DNA of 64,000 nucleotides from Bacteroidota bacterium (GCA_023391625.1 JAEWAN010000006.1:434001-498000); one strand, 5' to 3'; shown: positions 33,534-42,687, numbered from the stretch's first letter. Program-made: numbers and translations. Notes: generated from the sequence alone by a model not told the origin.

Positions 33534-35300
33534 TTATTTCTTTCTGGCTGAAGAATAATTTTTTTCCCTACCTTTTCTCCAGGGTTTATCGGCATTTTCA
33601 GATGAAGAATAATTTTTTTTCTGACCATCTCTGCTTTTATACCGGTTTTCTGCCTGAGGCCGCTTCCTTGATGATTTCTTGTCATCATATGACCTGCTGC
33701 CTTTAGCTTCCATCACTGTTATTTTGCTTTTTCGTGAAAAAGCATTTAGTAGTTTTTCTGCCTGATCGCTGTAAACATCAAAAAATGTGAACTTTCCGGT
33801 AATTTCTATGGAGCCGATATTAATGGATTTATCGCCGGTCACGTCATTGATAATGCCAAGCAGACGTTTGGGAGTAATGCCTTCACTATTACCCATATTC
33901 ATTTTAAGACGCATACGTTCTCCGGATTTATTGCCTCCTGCCCGTCTGTCGTCACTTCGTCTTTCTTTGCTTTTTTCCGGGATATTCAGGTCTTCCGCAT
34001 TTTTGTAATATTCCAGGAAACGATTAAATTCCAATGAAACAAAACGTTTGAGCACTTCTTCTTTGGTAAGATATTCCAGTTGCTTCATTATTTGTTCCAT
34101 ATAAGGATCTATCTGGCTTTCATTGATTTCAACCTGCTGCATGCGGTCTATTAAATGGAATAATTGCTTTTTACATACTTCCAGACCATTAGGTATCCGT
34201 TGCTGTTCGAACGGTTTTTTTATCATCCGTTCAATATCTTTTATTTTAAACTTTTCTTTGGAATGGATAATGGCTACAGATACTCCTTTCTTGTTTGCTC
34301 GTCCGGTACGTCCGCTGCGGTGTGTGTACACTTCCACATCGTCAGGAAGATTGTAGTTGATAACGTGCGTTAAATCGCTTACATCGAGTCCGCGTGCAGC
34401 CACATCGGTAGCAACCAGCAGTTGTATATGACGGATACGGAATTTTTGCATAACAGTGTCCCGCTGTGCCTGTGAAAGGTCGCCGTGAAGAGCATCTGCA
34501 TTATATCCGTCTTGCATTAATTTTTCAGCAACATCTTTGGTTTCCTGGCGTGTCCGGCAAAAAACAATACCATAAATGTCAGGATTCATATCAACGATCC
34601 GTTTTAAAACAAGATAACGTTGTTTTGCCTGTGTCATATAATAAATATGCGCCACATTTTCTGAACCTGAATTGCGGGTACCAACCGTTATTTCCTCAAA
34701 ATTTTTCATGTAACGGCGGGCTATGTTGGCTATTTCTTTCGGCATTGTGGCAGAGAACAGTAAAGTACGTCTGCTTTCCGGTGTTTTTTCCAGTATGGTT
34801 TCAATATCTTCTTTGAATCCCATATTCAGCATTTCGTCAGCTTCGTCCAGAATAAGGTATTGAATGTTGCCAAGGGCTATTTTTCCTCTGTCAATAAGGT
34901 CTATTAATCTTCCTGGAGTTGCTACGATGATTTGAGGAGTACGGTCTAACTGCCGTAATTGTATTCTGATGTCTTCTCCTCCATAAACGGGAACAACATT
35001 TACTCCCGGCATATTTTTGGAAAATTTCTTTAAATCATTGGATATCTGAATACAAAGTTCTCTGGTAGGAGCTAACACAAGGGCTTGTATTCCTTTCTTT
35101 TTGGCATCTATTATGTTTAGTACCGGTAGTCCGAAAGCAGCTGTTTTTCCTGTTCCGGTTTGCGCTAAGGCTACTAAATCTTCAGTTTGGTTTAATACGA
35201 ATGGGATGGTTTTTTCCTGAACAGGCATAGGCTGTTCAAAGCCGAGTTCTTCAATAGCCGATAGAATCTCGTCTTTCAAGTTTAATTCTTTAAATGTCAT
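33534..35300 (-). CDS. DEAD-box ATP-dependent RNA helicase with DbpA-type RNA-binding domain
   Basis: Protein of 588 residues. Helicase motifs in order: Q motif (FEQPMPVQEKTIPF), I (AQTGTGKTAAF), Ia (PTRELCIQI), II (DEAD), III (SAT), and VI (HRSGRTGRA). A DbpA-type RNA-binding domain covers about 450-525 (RMKLNMGNSEGITPKRLLGII, TFFDVYSDQAEKLL). The tail is basic and disordered (RKRPQAENRYKSRDGQKKN). CsdA/DeaD-like enzymes help ribosome assembly and cold adaptation. A leader of about 200 bases (see 35301-35507) suggests post-transcriptional control. Confidence 0.93.
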   Translation of the reverse strand: MTFKELNLKDEILSAIEELGFEQPMPVQEKTIPFVLNQTEDLVALAQTGTGKTAAFGLPVLNIIDAKKKGIQALVLAPTRELCIQISNDLKKFSKNMPGVNVVPVYGGEDIRIQLRQLDRTPQIIVATPGRLIDLIDRGKIALGNIQYLILDEADEMLNMGFKEDIETILEKTPESRRTLLFSATMPKEIANIARRYMKNFEEITVGTRNSGSENVAHIYYMTQAKQRYLVLKRIVDMNPDIYGIVFCRTRQETKDVAEKLMQDGYNADALHGDLSQAQRDTVMQKFRIRHIQLLVATDVAARGLDVSDLTHVINYNLPDDVEVYTHRSGRTGRANKKGVSVAIIHSKEKFKIKDIERMIKKPFEQQRIPNGLEVCKKQLFHLIDRMQQVEINESQIDPYMEQIMKQLEYLTKEEVLKRFVSLEFNRFLEYYKNAEDLNIPEKSKERRSDDRRAGGNKSGERMRLKMNMGNSEGITPKRLLGIINDVTGDKSINIGSIEITGKFTFFDVYSDQAEKLLNAFSRKSKITVMEAKGSRSYDDKKSSRKRPQAENRYKSRDGQKKNYSSSENADKPWRKGREKNYSSARKK

Positions 35301-35507
35301 GTAATAGTTTTTAGTACACGTTTTGAGTAGTTGTCCGGCATTTTTTCACTTCTTTTTAGACGTGTACCCCTCAGAACAAGCATGATTTGCTTGTATTATT
35401 TTTGGAAAGTAGTTGAGTCAACTATTAGTTTAACTATTCCAGATTTCCATAAAATAGAATAGATCGGAAATTTTACTCGCAACGTATAACGTTGTTATTT
35501 TCGGCGA
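35301..35507 (-). promoter_or_regulatory. Long structured 5' leader of the DEAD-box helicase gene
   Basis: Between the promoter box and the start codon lie about 200 bases with several inverted repeats: CAACGT/ACGTTG at 35480-35494, ACAAGCA/TGCTTGT at 35376-35394, and a TAGTTGA/TCAACTA pair near 35411-35425. No reading frame explains it. Such leaders are known for cold-shock and helicase messages, but a link here is inference. Confidence 0.5.
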
Positions 35508-35515
35508 CAAAGGTA
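35508..35515 (-). promoter_or_regulatory. −7 promoter box TACCTTTG of the DEAD-box gene
   Basis: Exact TAnnTTTG match on the minus strand, about 208 bases before the helicase start codon. Confidence 0.65.
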
Positions 35516-35545
35516 CAATTATTTTTAAGCCTGTGCAATAGCAAG

Positions 35546-36418
35546 TTAATTCCTTTTATCTATTCCCCACATAAGTTTGTTTTTTAATGTATCAAAAAAT
35601 GTGTAACCGGGTTGCTTTAGAATTTTGATTGTGTAATCAGCTTTTGTAATTTGTAGTTTGGTAGATTGATTTAAAACTTTAGATCGGCCATCTACTGCTA
35701 CTAAATAAGAATTTGTCCGGGTGAGTACTTCCAGTTCAATGTTCCAGGTATCAGGAATAATGAGTGGACGTACATTCAGGCTGTGTGATGCTACCGGAGA
35801 AAGAATTATATTTTCAGCCTGAGGTACCATAATAGGCCCGCCTACACTTAGTGAGTAAGCTGTAGAACCGGTTGGTGTTGCCACCAATAGGCCGTCAGCC
35901 TGGTAAGTATGTACCATTTCTCCATTCACGCTGGTATTTATGCTGATCATGGACGAAGCATCCTGCTTTAAAATAGCAATTTCGTTTAAAGCAAAAGGAT
36001 GGTCTATAACTGTATTGTCCGAGGTCTTTAGCTGTAAAACAATACGTTCTTCTATCTGATAATTTTTGTTTATCAGATCTTGCAGCGCATTCTTTATTTG
36101 TTTATCCGGAATGTCTGCTAAAAAGCCCAACCGGCCGATATTGATTCCTAGAATGGGAATTTGTTTGTTGCTTATGCGTGAAGCTGTGTTTAGAAAAGTA
36201 CCATCGCCTCCGATACTTAGGGCTACATCGGCGGTAAAATTGTCATCGGATATGATATTGACATTTTCTAATCCGGTAACATGATTTTCTGAAAGGAATG
36301 AGTATAATGAATTGTCAAGTAATATGGAAGCTTTTTCGTTTTTGAAAAAGTCCAATACTACTTGTATGTGTTTAGAAAGGCTTTGTCGGTAAGTATTTCC
36401 AAAAATAGCTATACGCAT
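35546..36418 (-). CDS. nadK: NAD kinase
   Basis: Enzyme of 290 residues that phosphorylates NAD to NADP. The GGDGTFL motif near residue 71 (ALSIGGDGTFLNTA), the NEIAI motif (HPFALNEIAIL) and the glycine-rich substrate block (DGLLVATPTGSTAYSLSVGGPI) are all present. Length is typical. In Bacteroides nadK usually lies beside pdxJ; here the DEAD-box gene separates them. Confidence 0.95.
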   Translation of the reverse strand: MRIAIFGNTYRQSLSKHIQVVLDFFKNEKASILLDNSLYSFLSENHVTGLENVNIISDDNFTADVALSIGGDGTFLNTASRISNKQIPILGINIGRLGFLADIPDKQIKNALQDLINKNYQIEERIVLQLKTSDNTVIDHPFALNEIAILKQDASSMISINTSVNGEMVHTYQADGLLVATPTGSTAYSLSVGGPIMVPQAENIILSPVASHSLNVRPLIIPDTWNIELEVLTRTNSYLVAVDGRSKVLNQSTKLQITKADYTIKILKQPGYTFFDTLKNKLMWGIDKRN

Positions 36419-36643
36419 GCTTGAATATTTTTGATAGTCAGGTTACAATAATTTGTTTCAACAAAATTAAAGAAAAAATTATAAGTGAGTTTGTTTTGTA
36501 AGATATTTTTGGTTTTATATACTTTGGGTCGTGGAATTAATGTTTGTTTTTGTTTATACACTGTAATGCTGTAAAATAAAGGGATAATTTCACTTTTTGT
36601 TTATTTTTTTATGTTTTTCTTTTGTTTGAAAAGAAAAATCTAC

Positions 36644-36651
36644 TACCTTTG
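36644..36651 (+). promoter_or_regulatory. Promoter of tRNA-Arg (−7 box TACCTTTG)
   Basis: Exact −7 match with a TTTG at 36621-36624 as a −33 element, spaced by 19 bases. The −7 box ends 22 bases before the tRNA. Confidence 0.75.
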
Positions 36652-36673
36652 CAACCGCAAAGACAAAAATTAT

Positions 36674-36747
36674 GGCTCCGTAGCTTAACTGAATAGAGCA
36701 TCTGACTACGGATCAGAAGGTTACAGGTTTGAATCCTGTCGGAGTCA
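36674..36747 (+). tRNA. tRNA-Arg (anticodon ACG)
   Basis: Complete cloverleaf of 74 bases. Acceptor stem GGCTCCG / CGGAGTC (one G-U pair), D stem GCTT/GAGC, anticodon stem TCTGA/TCAGA with loop CTACGGA (ACG at 36708-36710), T stem ACAGG/CCTGT, discriminator A. CCA is not encoded. A34 would be converted to inosine to read CGN codons. The D-loop has G18-A19 (36691-36692) and the T loop is TTTGAAT, so position 56 is U (36730): the normal G19-C56 tertiary pair appears to be replaced by A19-U56. Confidence 0.95.
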
Positions 36748-36748
36748 C

Positions 36749-36784
36749 AAAAAAGCACTTTAGATCATTTCTAAGGTGCTTTTT
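36749..36784 (+). terminator. Terminator of tRNA-Arg
   Basis: Stem AAAAAGCAC-TTAGA / TCTAA-GGTGCTTTTT (one imperfect position), followed by a T run. Confidence 0.8.
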
Positions 36785-36824
36785 GTATATATTATCGTAG
36801 TGGAATTAAGAGTTTTATTGGGGT

Positions 36825-37508
36825 TTAATTGATATTTTTTACGTTAAGAATATATCCTCTGCCATACATAGCTTCTATTTTCACATCATCGCATTCCACT
36901 ATTTTGCGTAATTTTGCAATTGTGTTTTTTAGCATTTGCTTGTTGCTGGACGATTCGTCATACCATATTTCCATTAATATATTGCTTGATTCCACAATTT
37001 GATTTGCTTTTTTAGCTAACATATACAGAACTTTTGCTTCCCGTTCAGTTAAATTGTAGGTTTCATTATCTTTTGAAATCGTGTAAGAGGACATGTTTAG
37101 CTGAAATTGTGCAAAAGTAATTGCATTGGTGAGGCCGTATGTCATTTTAATTTGTGACTCTACCATTGCGATGACTTCATGAGAATGAAAAGGTTTTCTT
37201 AAAAAGAAAGTAGCTCCTTTGTCATAACTGTATAAGGAATCTTCTAATTCGGTTTTTCTTCCTGTCATTATTATGACGGGAATTATCTGATCTTCTTTTC
37301 GTATATTTTCCAAAACTTGCCAGCCATCCATTTCTGGCATTTCAATATCCATTAATACAATAGATGGTTTATGTTTATGAAAAAGTTCTAATGCAGATTC
37401 TCCGTTGTCAGCATCATAAATTTTTAATCCTTTTTCCTCAAACATTCTTTTTAGTATACGTACCAGACTGTTATCATCTTCAGCCAGTAGGATAGAGTGA
37501 TTTTTCAT
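36825..37508 (-). CDS. OmpR/PhoB-type response regulator
   Basis: Protein of 227 residues. The receiver domain (about 5-120) has acidic residues D11/D12, phosphoacceptor D54 (IVLMDIEMPEMDG), T82 and K105 (FFLRKPF). The winged-helix output domain (about 130-225) includes the LTEREAKVLYMLAKKANQIV and KLRKIVECDDVKIEAMYGRGYIL stretches. The layout resembles RprY of Bacteroides. It follows the sensor kinase gene by 15 bases on the same strand, so the pair is a two-component system. It is transcribed away from the propeller/NVEALA block and could control it. Confidence 0.93.
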   Translation of the reverse strand: MKNHSILLAEDDNSLVRILKRMFEEKGLKIYDADNGESALELFHKHKPSIVLMDIEMPEMDGWQVLENIRKEDQIIPVIIMTGRKTELEDSLYSYDKGATFFLRKPFHSHEVIAMVESQIKMTYGLTNAITFAQFQLNMSSYTISKDNETYNLTEREAKVLYMLAKKANQIVESSNILMEIWYDESSSNKQMLKNTIAKLRKIVECDDVKIEAMYGRGYILNVKNIN

Positions 37509-37523
37509 AATTTGTTAGATTAT

Positions 37524-38888
37524 TTAACAAGGCAAAGTTAATGTAAATTCAGTGTATTCTTTTTCTTTACTGTCCACTTCTATACTGCCTCCCATGTTTT
37601 CAACAACTATTTTTACATAACTAAGTCCTAATCCAAAACCATTTTTGCGTCTTTTGTTCGTAGAATTACCCCGGTAAAATTTATCAAAAATATGACCGAT
37701 TTCAGTTTCTGGAATTCCCCAACCGTTATCTCTAAGACTTATTTGTATATGATTATTCTTTTTGAATGCAGAAATTTGTATATCTACTTGATCGCCGGAA
37801 TATTTAATAGAATTTTCAATCAGGTTTTCTATGATATTGGCAAAGTGTAATATGTCGGTATTTAGGGATAGTGCTTTTTCTATGTTAAGATTTATATTTA
37901 CTATTTTGTTATTGGGTGTTTTATATTTGCTTCGGATTTTTTCAAAAAATTCAGCTAAATATATATTCTCATAATGAAGTTCCAATAACCCATCTTCTCC
38001 TTTACTTATTTCTTGTATTTTTTCTACATAAAGTCCTAATTTCTGTATAGAAAACAAACTGTCATTGATGTCTTCCACTATAAGCGGATCTTTACTGTTA
38101 AGGTGTTGCTGTAAATATTCTAATGTTAAAGCGCACGAAGTAATAGGCCTTTTCAATTCATGAGTCATAGCATTTACAAAATCTTGTTTTACCTGTTCTA
38201 TTTTCCTTTGTTGGAAAATTGTTTTGGAAAGACGGAACAAGCATGTTACTACGGCAATAATTAAAATGGCTGAAATCATTAGCTGAAATAACATTTGTTG
38301 AAAGATTGCGAAGTGAGAAGTTTGAACATGTCCACGGAGACCAATAGAATCAGTCAGATCGACAAAAGTCATATCAGTTTCATAATGCAGTAGTGATAGC
38401 GTCTTTTTCAAAGGTTTACTCCAATGAATAGAGTCCGCGTCTTTATCATAAAATTCTATGGCCGTATTTATTACAGGTATTTTCTCTGAAATGAGAAAAC
38501 GATTGAATATGCTGTCTAAATAATTGATGTCTAATGGCATTATATACTTCATTGTAGATTGGCTACTTTTTGACATACTAAATTTATCAAGTTCGTACTC
38601 TATAATGTAAGTAGTATCTTTCTGGTATATAGATAATTTCTTTATTTCATTGGATGTACTCTTTTTTATTTGTCCTGCGGATAGTGAATATCTTACTTCT
38701 CCATTGAGTTTTTCCTGACGGTACATAAATTCGGTATCAATGGATTCTTTTAAGATAAGAGAAATTGCGTTTAATGTAATATGGCGATAGGAGGAATACA
38801 TATTAATGAGCCAAAATATTTGAAGGGATAGAATGGCTATCAATGCTAGAGAAATAATAAACCGAATGTAAAATAATTTTATTTTCAT
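37524..38888 (-). CDS. Membrane sensor histidine kinase (RprX-like)
   Basis: Protein of 454 residues. Two membrane helices (about 7-28 and 200-220) enclose a periplasmic sensor domain of about 170 residues. The HisKA domain has the phosphoacceptor in FVNAMTHELKRPITS (H243), followed by the ATPase boxes N (IIENLIENSIKYSG), G1 (DNGWGIPE) and G2 (GFGLGLSYVK). The ATG at 38888 was chosen because the promoter box at 38920-38927 puts the earlier in-frame start upstream of the transcript. The pair is homologous in layout to RprX/RprY. Confidence 0.92.
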   Translation of the reverse strand: MKIKLFYIRFIISLALIAILSLQIFWLINMYSSYRHITLNAISLILKESIDTEFMYRQEKLNGEVRYSLSAGQIKKSTSNEIKKLSIYQKDTTYIIEYELDKFSMSKSSQSTMKYIMPLDINYLDSIFNRFLISEKIPVINTAIEFYDKDADSIHWSKPLKKTLSLLHYETDMTFVDLTDSIGLRGHVQTSHFAIFQQMLFQLMISAILIIAVVTCLFRLSKTIFQQRKIEQVKQDFVNAMTHELKRPITSCALTLEYLQQHLNSKDPLIVEDINDSLFSIQKLGLYVEKIQEISKGEDGLLELHYENIYLAEFFEKIRSKYKTPNNKIVNINLNIEKALSLNTDILHFANIIENLIENSIKYSGDQVDIQISAFKKNNHIQISLRDNGWGIPETEIGHIFDKFYRGNSTNKRRKNGFGLGLSYVKIVVENMGGSIEVDSKEKEYTEFTLTLPC

Positions 38889-38919
38889 TAAAATTATTAT
38901 TGATATGTTTATAGATACG

Positions 38920-38927
38920 CAAAGGTA
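38920..38927 (-). promoter_or_regulatory. −7 promoter box TACCTTTG of the two-component operon
   Basis: Exact TAnnTTTG match on the minus strand, 31 bases before the ATG at 38888; it decides the kinase start. Confidence 0.7.
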
Positions 38928-39117
38928 CAATAAAAGTGAGAATGAAGTCCCAGTATCTTGTTTTAAACAAAAAGTTTTTCAATAATCTTTTAAAAATTAA
39001 AAATAAAGCTTTTTGTCCATATAATTTGGATAATTACTTTTTAGTTACCGTTTTTTTGTTTTAGATTTTTTAAATGATACTTTATTTGCATTGAGTTTAA
39101 TTTAAAACAAAGAGTTT

Positions 39118-39336
39118 ATGAAAATGAAGGCGGTTTTATTGATAGTATCATGTATGTTATTATCTTTTGTTATTTTATCATTTACTTCATTACCCAATGC
39201 AAATGAAAGTTTTTACTGGAAAAATATTGAGATGCTGAATTCTGGTGAGGAGTATCTTTTTGATTGTCCAGGTAATGGTTCTGTAGATTGTCCGGAGTTT
39301 GGAGTTAAAGCAATACACAGGAGTACTATTTCGTAA
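39118..39336 (+). CDS. NVEALA-type small secreted peptide
   Basis: Protein of 72 residues. A hydrophobic leader (VLLIVSCMLLSFVILSF) is followed by NIEMLNSGEE, which corresponds to the NVEALA-x-GE motif, and a short tail with two cysteines (FDCPGNGSVDCPEFG). NVEALA proteins are a Bacteroidetes family of small exported peptides of unknown function. It precedes a propeller lipoprotein gene by 9 bases. The motif is degenerate (IEML in place of VEAL), so the assignment relies on layout as well as sequence. Confidence 0.65.
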   Translation: MKMKAVLLIVSCMLLSFVILSFTSLPNANESFYWKNIEMLNSGEEYLFDCPGNGSVDCPEFGVKAIHRSTIS

Positions 39337-39345
39337 ACTATCATA

Positions 39346-40383
39346 ATGAATAAAAGTGTATCATTTTTATTTATTGGGCTTATTTGTTTGTTGATTTCTT
39401 GTACTAATGAAAAACAGAGTTTAAGTTTTCCTGAAACGGAAAATCTTTACGTAACGAGGGAATTAGATACTGAAAATATTTTTATGCGTTATCCTTTTAG
39501 GATAAGATTAATAGATTCCATACTTTATGTGATGGATTTACATGCATATGAATATTGTTGTCATAAGTTTTATTATCCCTCAATGAAATATAAGCAGTCT
39601 TTTATAAAGAGAGGACAAGGCCCCGGGGAATTTACATATCCTGATAATATACGGTTAGCTTGGGATTCTACTTGTTGGATATTAGATGCCAATAATGCCC
39701 GTTTAACTTGTTTCAGGAATGACAATCCGGATTCTTTAATGAAAGAAATCCGGTTGGATAAACGTTTGATTAGAACTCTTGACTTTGATTTTTATAATGA
39801 TTCAATGTTTATCGTACCTGATTATACAGGTATCTATCGTTTTTCCATTTTAAACCCTGATGGAACTATAAAAGAGAACCGGGGCCAAATCCCTCTTAGA
39901 GGTAAAAAAAATAAAAAAATACCGGATATCGCTTATGCTCAGGCCTGGAGAGGATTTATCAGCTATAATGAAAATAATGGCTTATTAGCAATCGCTACCC
40001 AATTAGGTAATGTTTTGGAAATTTATGATATTCGGGGAGATAGTTTGGTAAATGTAATTTATGGCGAAGAGGGTGAACCCGATTTTTTTGTTCATTCCGG
40101 AGGGGCTATTCCGAATGGAATTATGGGTTATACGGATGTTTATAATGGCGATAAATATATTTATGCGATATTCTGTAACCGTACTTTTAAAGAAATACGT
40201 ACCAGAACGCAACAGATAGAAGGAGGTAATAATATCTATGTATTTGACCACTATGGGAATCCGGTTAAACATTATATACTGGATCGTTATATTACCGGAT
40301 TTTACGTAGATGAAAAAAATAATGTAATTTTTGGATTGGATGTGAATAGTGATTACCCTATTGTGGAATATTCTTTGCAATAG
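39346..40383 (+). CDS. 6-bladed beta-propeller lipoprotein (BF2992-like)
   Basis: Protein of 345 residues with lipobox LISC (Cys near residue 20). The body has repeated four-strand units typical of 6-bladed propellers of Bacteroidetes: the diagnostic KRGQGPGEF near residue 90, LDANNARLTCFR, FSILNPDGTIKENRG, and the closing blade IYVFDHYGNPVKHYILDRYITGFYVDEKNNVIFGLD. It is probably on the outer membrane or cell surface. Function unknown; members sit with NVEALA peptides. No catalytic residues can be named. Confidence 0.85.
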   Translation: MNKSVSFLFIGLICLLISCTNEKQSLSFPETENLYVTRELDTENIFMRYPFRIRLIDSILYVMDLHAYEYCCHKFYYPSMKYKQSFIKRGQGPGEFTYPDNIRLAWDSTCWILDANNARLTCFRNDNPDSLMKEIRLDKRLIRTLDFDFYNDSMFIVPDYTGIYRFSILNPDGTIKENRGQIPLRGKKNKKIPDIAYAQAWRGFISYNENNGLLAIATQLGNVLEIYDIRGDSLVNVIYGEEGEPDFFVHSGGAIPNGIMGYTDVYNGDKYIYAIFCNRTFKEIRTRTQQIEGGNNIYVFDHYGNPVKHYILDRYITGFYVDEKNNVIFGLDVNSDYPIVEYSLQ

Positions 40384-40722
40384 GATAGTTGTTATGAAAA
40401 TTTCAGATTTTAAAATCTGAATTAAAGTATGAATTAGTCTGTGAAGATTGATTCATACGTTTTTTAATAAAATAATTTATAATAGAATTTTGGTAGTTTA
40501 TTATACTTATGGTTATGATATTTCGGAACTTCCGAAATAGATCTAATTAATAATGAAGATATAAACCACAATAACTCTTTGTTTATTTGGATATTCGTGC
40601 GTAAGGCGAAATATAGTATTGTGATATTCTGTCTATGTCCTTATGCTTGCAATTTTATCTGAATAAAGTGTGTGAGTTATTGTGGTTTTTGTATTAATGT
40701 AGTTAAAAAATTTTCCGTAATT
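40384..40722. other. Intergenic region with three inverted repeats
   Basis: Contains a perfect 20-base palindrome TTCAGATTTTAAAATCTGAA (40402-40421), a terminator-like stem GTATGAAT/ATTCATAC followed by six T (40427-40465), and a 9-base-pair hairpin with 3-base loop (40519-40539). No gene is visible. The ATG at 40672 upstream of the next gene gives no better signal peptide than the ATG at 40723. Confidence 0.55.
40427..40465 (+). terminator. Probable terminator after the first propeller gene
   Basis: 8-base-pair stem GTATGAAT / ATTCATAC with a 16-base loop, followed by TTTTTT. Confidence 0.5.
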
Positions 40723-42687
40723 ATGAAAATACGATGTCTTTTGTTTATCTGTGTATTATGTATTGTTTCTTGTGGGAGAGGTGATAGGTTGGAGTATGCT
40801 TTGGAAGCTGCTGGAGATAATCGTCCCGAATTAGAAAAGGTGTTGAATCACTATAGTGCATCTCAAGATTCTTTAAAATTAAGTGCTGCCCGGTTCTTGA
40901 TAGAAAATATGCCTTATCATTGTTCCCGGGAAAGTGAGGCTTTACTGGCTTATTTTACTGAAATAGCTGATATAAACCGGAAATCAAAAGATTCTATGAC
41001 AGTAGATGAATGTAGGAGAGAATATGTAAAGGTTAATGAACAGTTTGCCGGGCAGTTAACATACGCAAAACTTATTCCGGATATTCGTATCATACAATCA
41101 GATTATTTAATTGAAAATATAGATGTTGCTTTTGATTGTTGGCAAAATGGGAGTTTTGCCAGTCATTTGTCTTTTGAGGATTTTTGTGAATACATTCTTC
41201 CATATCGTATAGCCCGTGAACCCTTGGAAGATTGGAGAAAAGGAATGTGGAACAGGTATAGGGTCGTGGTAGATTGGATACCATCGCGTGATAACTGGAA
41301 ACATAATACGTTTGACGCATGTATTCATTTGTGTAACCACATTCGTGATAAAGGTTTTTATATTGAAAATATAGGGGAGTATTCCCTGGATTATCCGCCT
41401 TCCGTATTGGATAATATTCGTTTAGGCTCTTGCAATGAGTACACAATGGCAACGGCTTTTATTATGCGTTCATGTGGAGTTCCTGTGGCCATAGATTATG
41501 TTATCCAATGGCCTTTTCGTAGTAAAAACCATTCATGGAATTCTTTGTTAAGTCAGGATGGGCTTTGGTATCGTTTTATGGGAGGAGAGCGTACCCCAGC
41601 TCAGGTGGTGAACCAGAATATAAAGAAAGGAAAAGTATTCCGTAAGACGTTTGCCTATCAGGAGAATAGCTTATTCCACCAGAATCTCAAATACAGGGAA
41701 AATATTCCTTTTTCTTTTAATACTCCATATATGAAAGATGTTTCGGATTTGTATTTTGATCCGGTTGATGTAACTGTGGAGCTAACTCTAAAACCATCTA
41801 AGAAAACGAAATTTGTTTATTTGGCTGTGTTTGACAACAAAGACTGGGTACCGATACAATGGACAAAAAAAGGATGGGGAAAGGCGGTTACTTTTTCTAA
41901 AATGGAGAAGGATATTGCTTATTTGCCAGTATACTATATTGATGGTATGATTGAGCCTGCAGGTGATCCGTTTATCTTGACAATTAATAATCAGATATAT
42001 ACATTGCTTCCGGATACAGCTAAAAATACTTTTTTGACATTAAATCGCAAATATCCCCGGTTAGATCACATGGTTGATTATAGTGAACGTATGGAGGGTG
42101 GAAAATTTGAAGTATCTAATAACTCCAATTTCCTTCCAGCAGTTGTTGTAGATTCTATTGATAAGATTCATCATATGAGTTTTGATAGCTTATATGTATC
42201 TCCGGAGATAGGGGAATACAGGTATTGGAGGTATAAGTCAGCTTCTGATCGCCGTTGTAATGTTGCTGAATTAGAGTTTTTTATGAAGGACAAAAATGTC
42301 ACTTCTCAGGGAAACTTTGTATCTTCTATTCCGGCAGATGGAAATCATACGAAAGAGAAAGCATTTGACGGAAATAGCCTTACATTTTTTGAATCTAATG
42401 ATGGTACGTCTGGATGGGTAGGAGTGGATTTTTTGCAATCGGTACACATTGATAAGATACGTTATTTACCTCGTAATGATGATAATAATATACGTAAAGG
42501 CGATCTGTATGAATTGGTATATTGGCAAAACGGTTATTGGAATTCATTAGGAATGAAGATTGCCGATTCAGAGCAAATTACTTATGATGATGTACCAGAT
42601 AACGCATTGTTATTGTTGCATAACCATAGCAGGGGAAATGAGGAACGGGTTTTTACTGTAAAGAATGGAAATGTAATGTGGTGGTAA
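40723..42687 (+). CDS. Transglutaminase-like lipoprotein with discoidin-like C-terminal domain
   Basis: Protein of 654 residues. The ATG at 40723 gives a clean lipoprotein signal (CIVSCG). A transglutaminase-like core lies near residues 220-285: catalytic Cys in RLGSCNEYTMATAFIMRSCG, His in KNHSWNSL, with an acidic residue further on. A C-terminal part (about 540-654: YWRYKSASDRRCNVAELEF, AFDGNSLTFFES, WVGVDFLQSVHIDKIRY) looks like an F5/8-type (discoidin) domain. It could crosslink, cleave or bind glycans/peptides at the cell surface. No similar gene occurs elsewhere in the window. Confidence 0.8.
   Translation: MKIRCLLFICVLCIVSCGRGDRLEYALEAAGDNRPELEKVLNHYSASQDSLKLSAARFLIENMPYHCSRESEALLAYFTEIADINRKSKDSMTVDECRREYVKVNEQFAGQLTYAKLIPDIRIIQSDYLIENIDVAFDCWQNGSFASHLSFEDFCEYILPYRIAREPLEDWRKGMWNRYRVVVDWIPSRDNWKHNTFDACIHLCNHIRDKGFYIENIGEYSLDYPPSVLDNIRLGSCNEYTMATAFIMRSCGVPVAIDYVIQWPFRSKNHSWNSLLSQDGLWYRFMGGERTPAQVVNQNIKKGKVFRKTFAYQENSLFHQNLKYRENIPFSFNTPYMKDVSDLYFDPVDVTVELTLKPSKKTKFVYLAVFDNKDWVPIQWTKKGWGKAVTFSKMEKDIAYLPVYYIDGMIEPAGDPFILTINNQIYTLLPDTAKNTFLTLNRKYPRLDHMVDYSERMEGGKFEVSNNSNFLPAVVVDSIDKIHHMSFDSLYVSPEIGEYRYWRYKSASDRRCNVAELEFFMKDKNVTSQGNFVSSIPADGNHTKEKAFDGNSLTFFESNDGTSGWVGVDFLQSVHIDKIRYLPRNDDNNIRKGDLYELVYWQNGYWNSLGMKIADSEQITYDDVPDNALLLLHNHSRGNEERVFTVKNGNVMWW

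Noticed and set aside
36825..38888. Naming the two-component genes rprY and rprX outright
   Set aside because: The layout is like RprXY, but I cannot prove orthology from sequence by eye; symbols were left empty.
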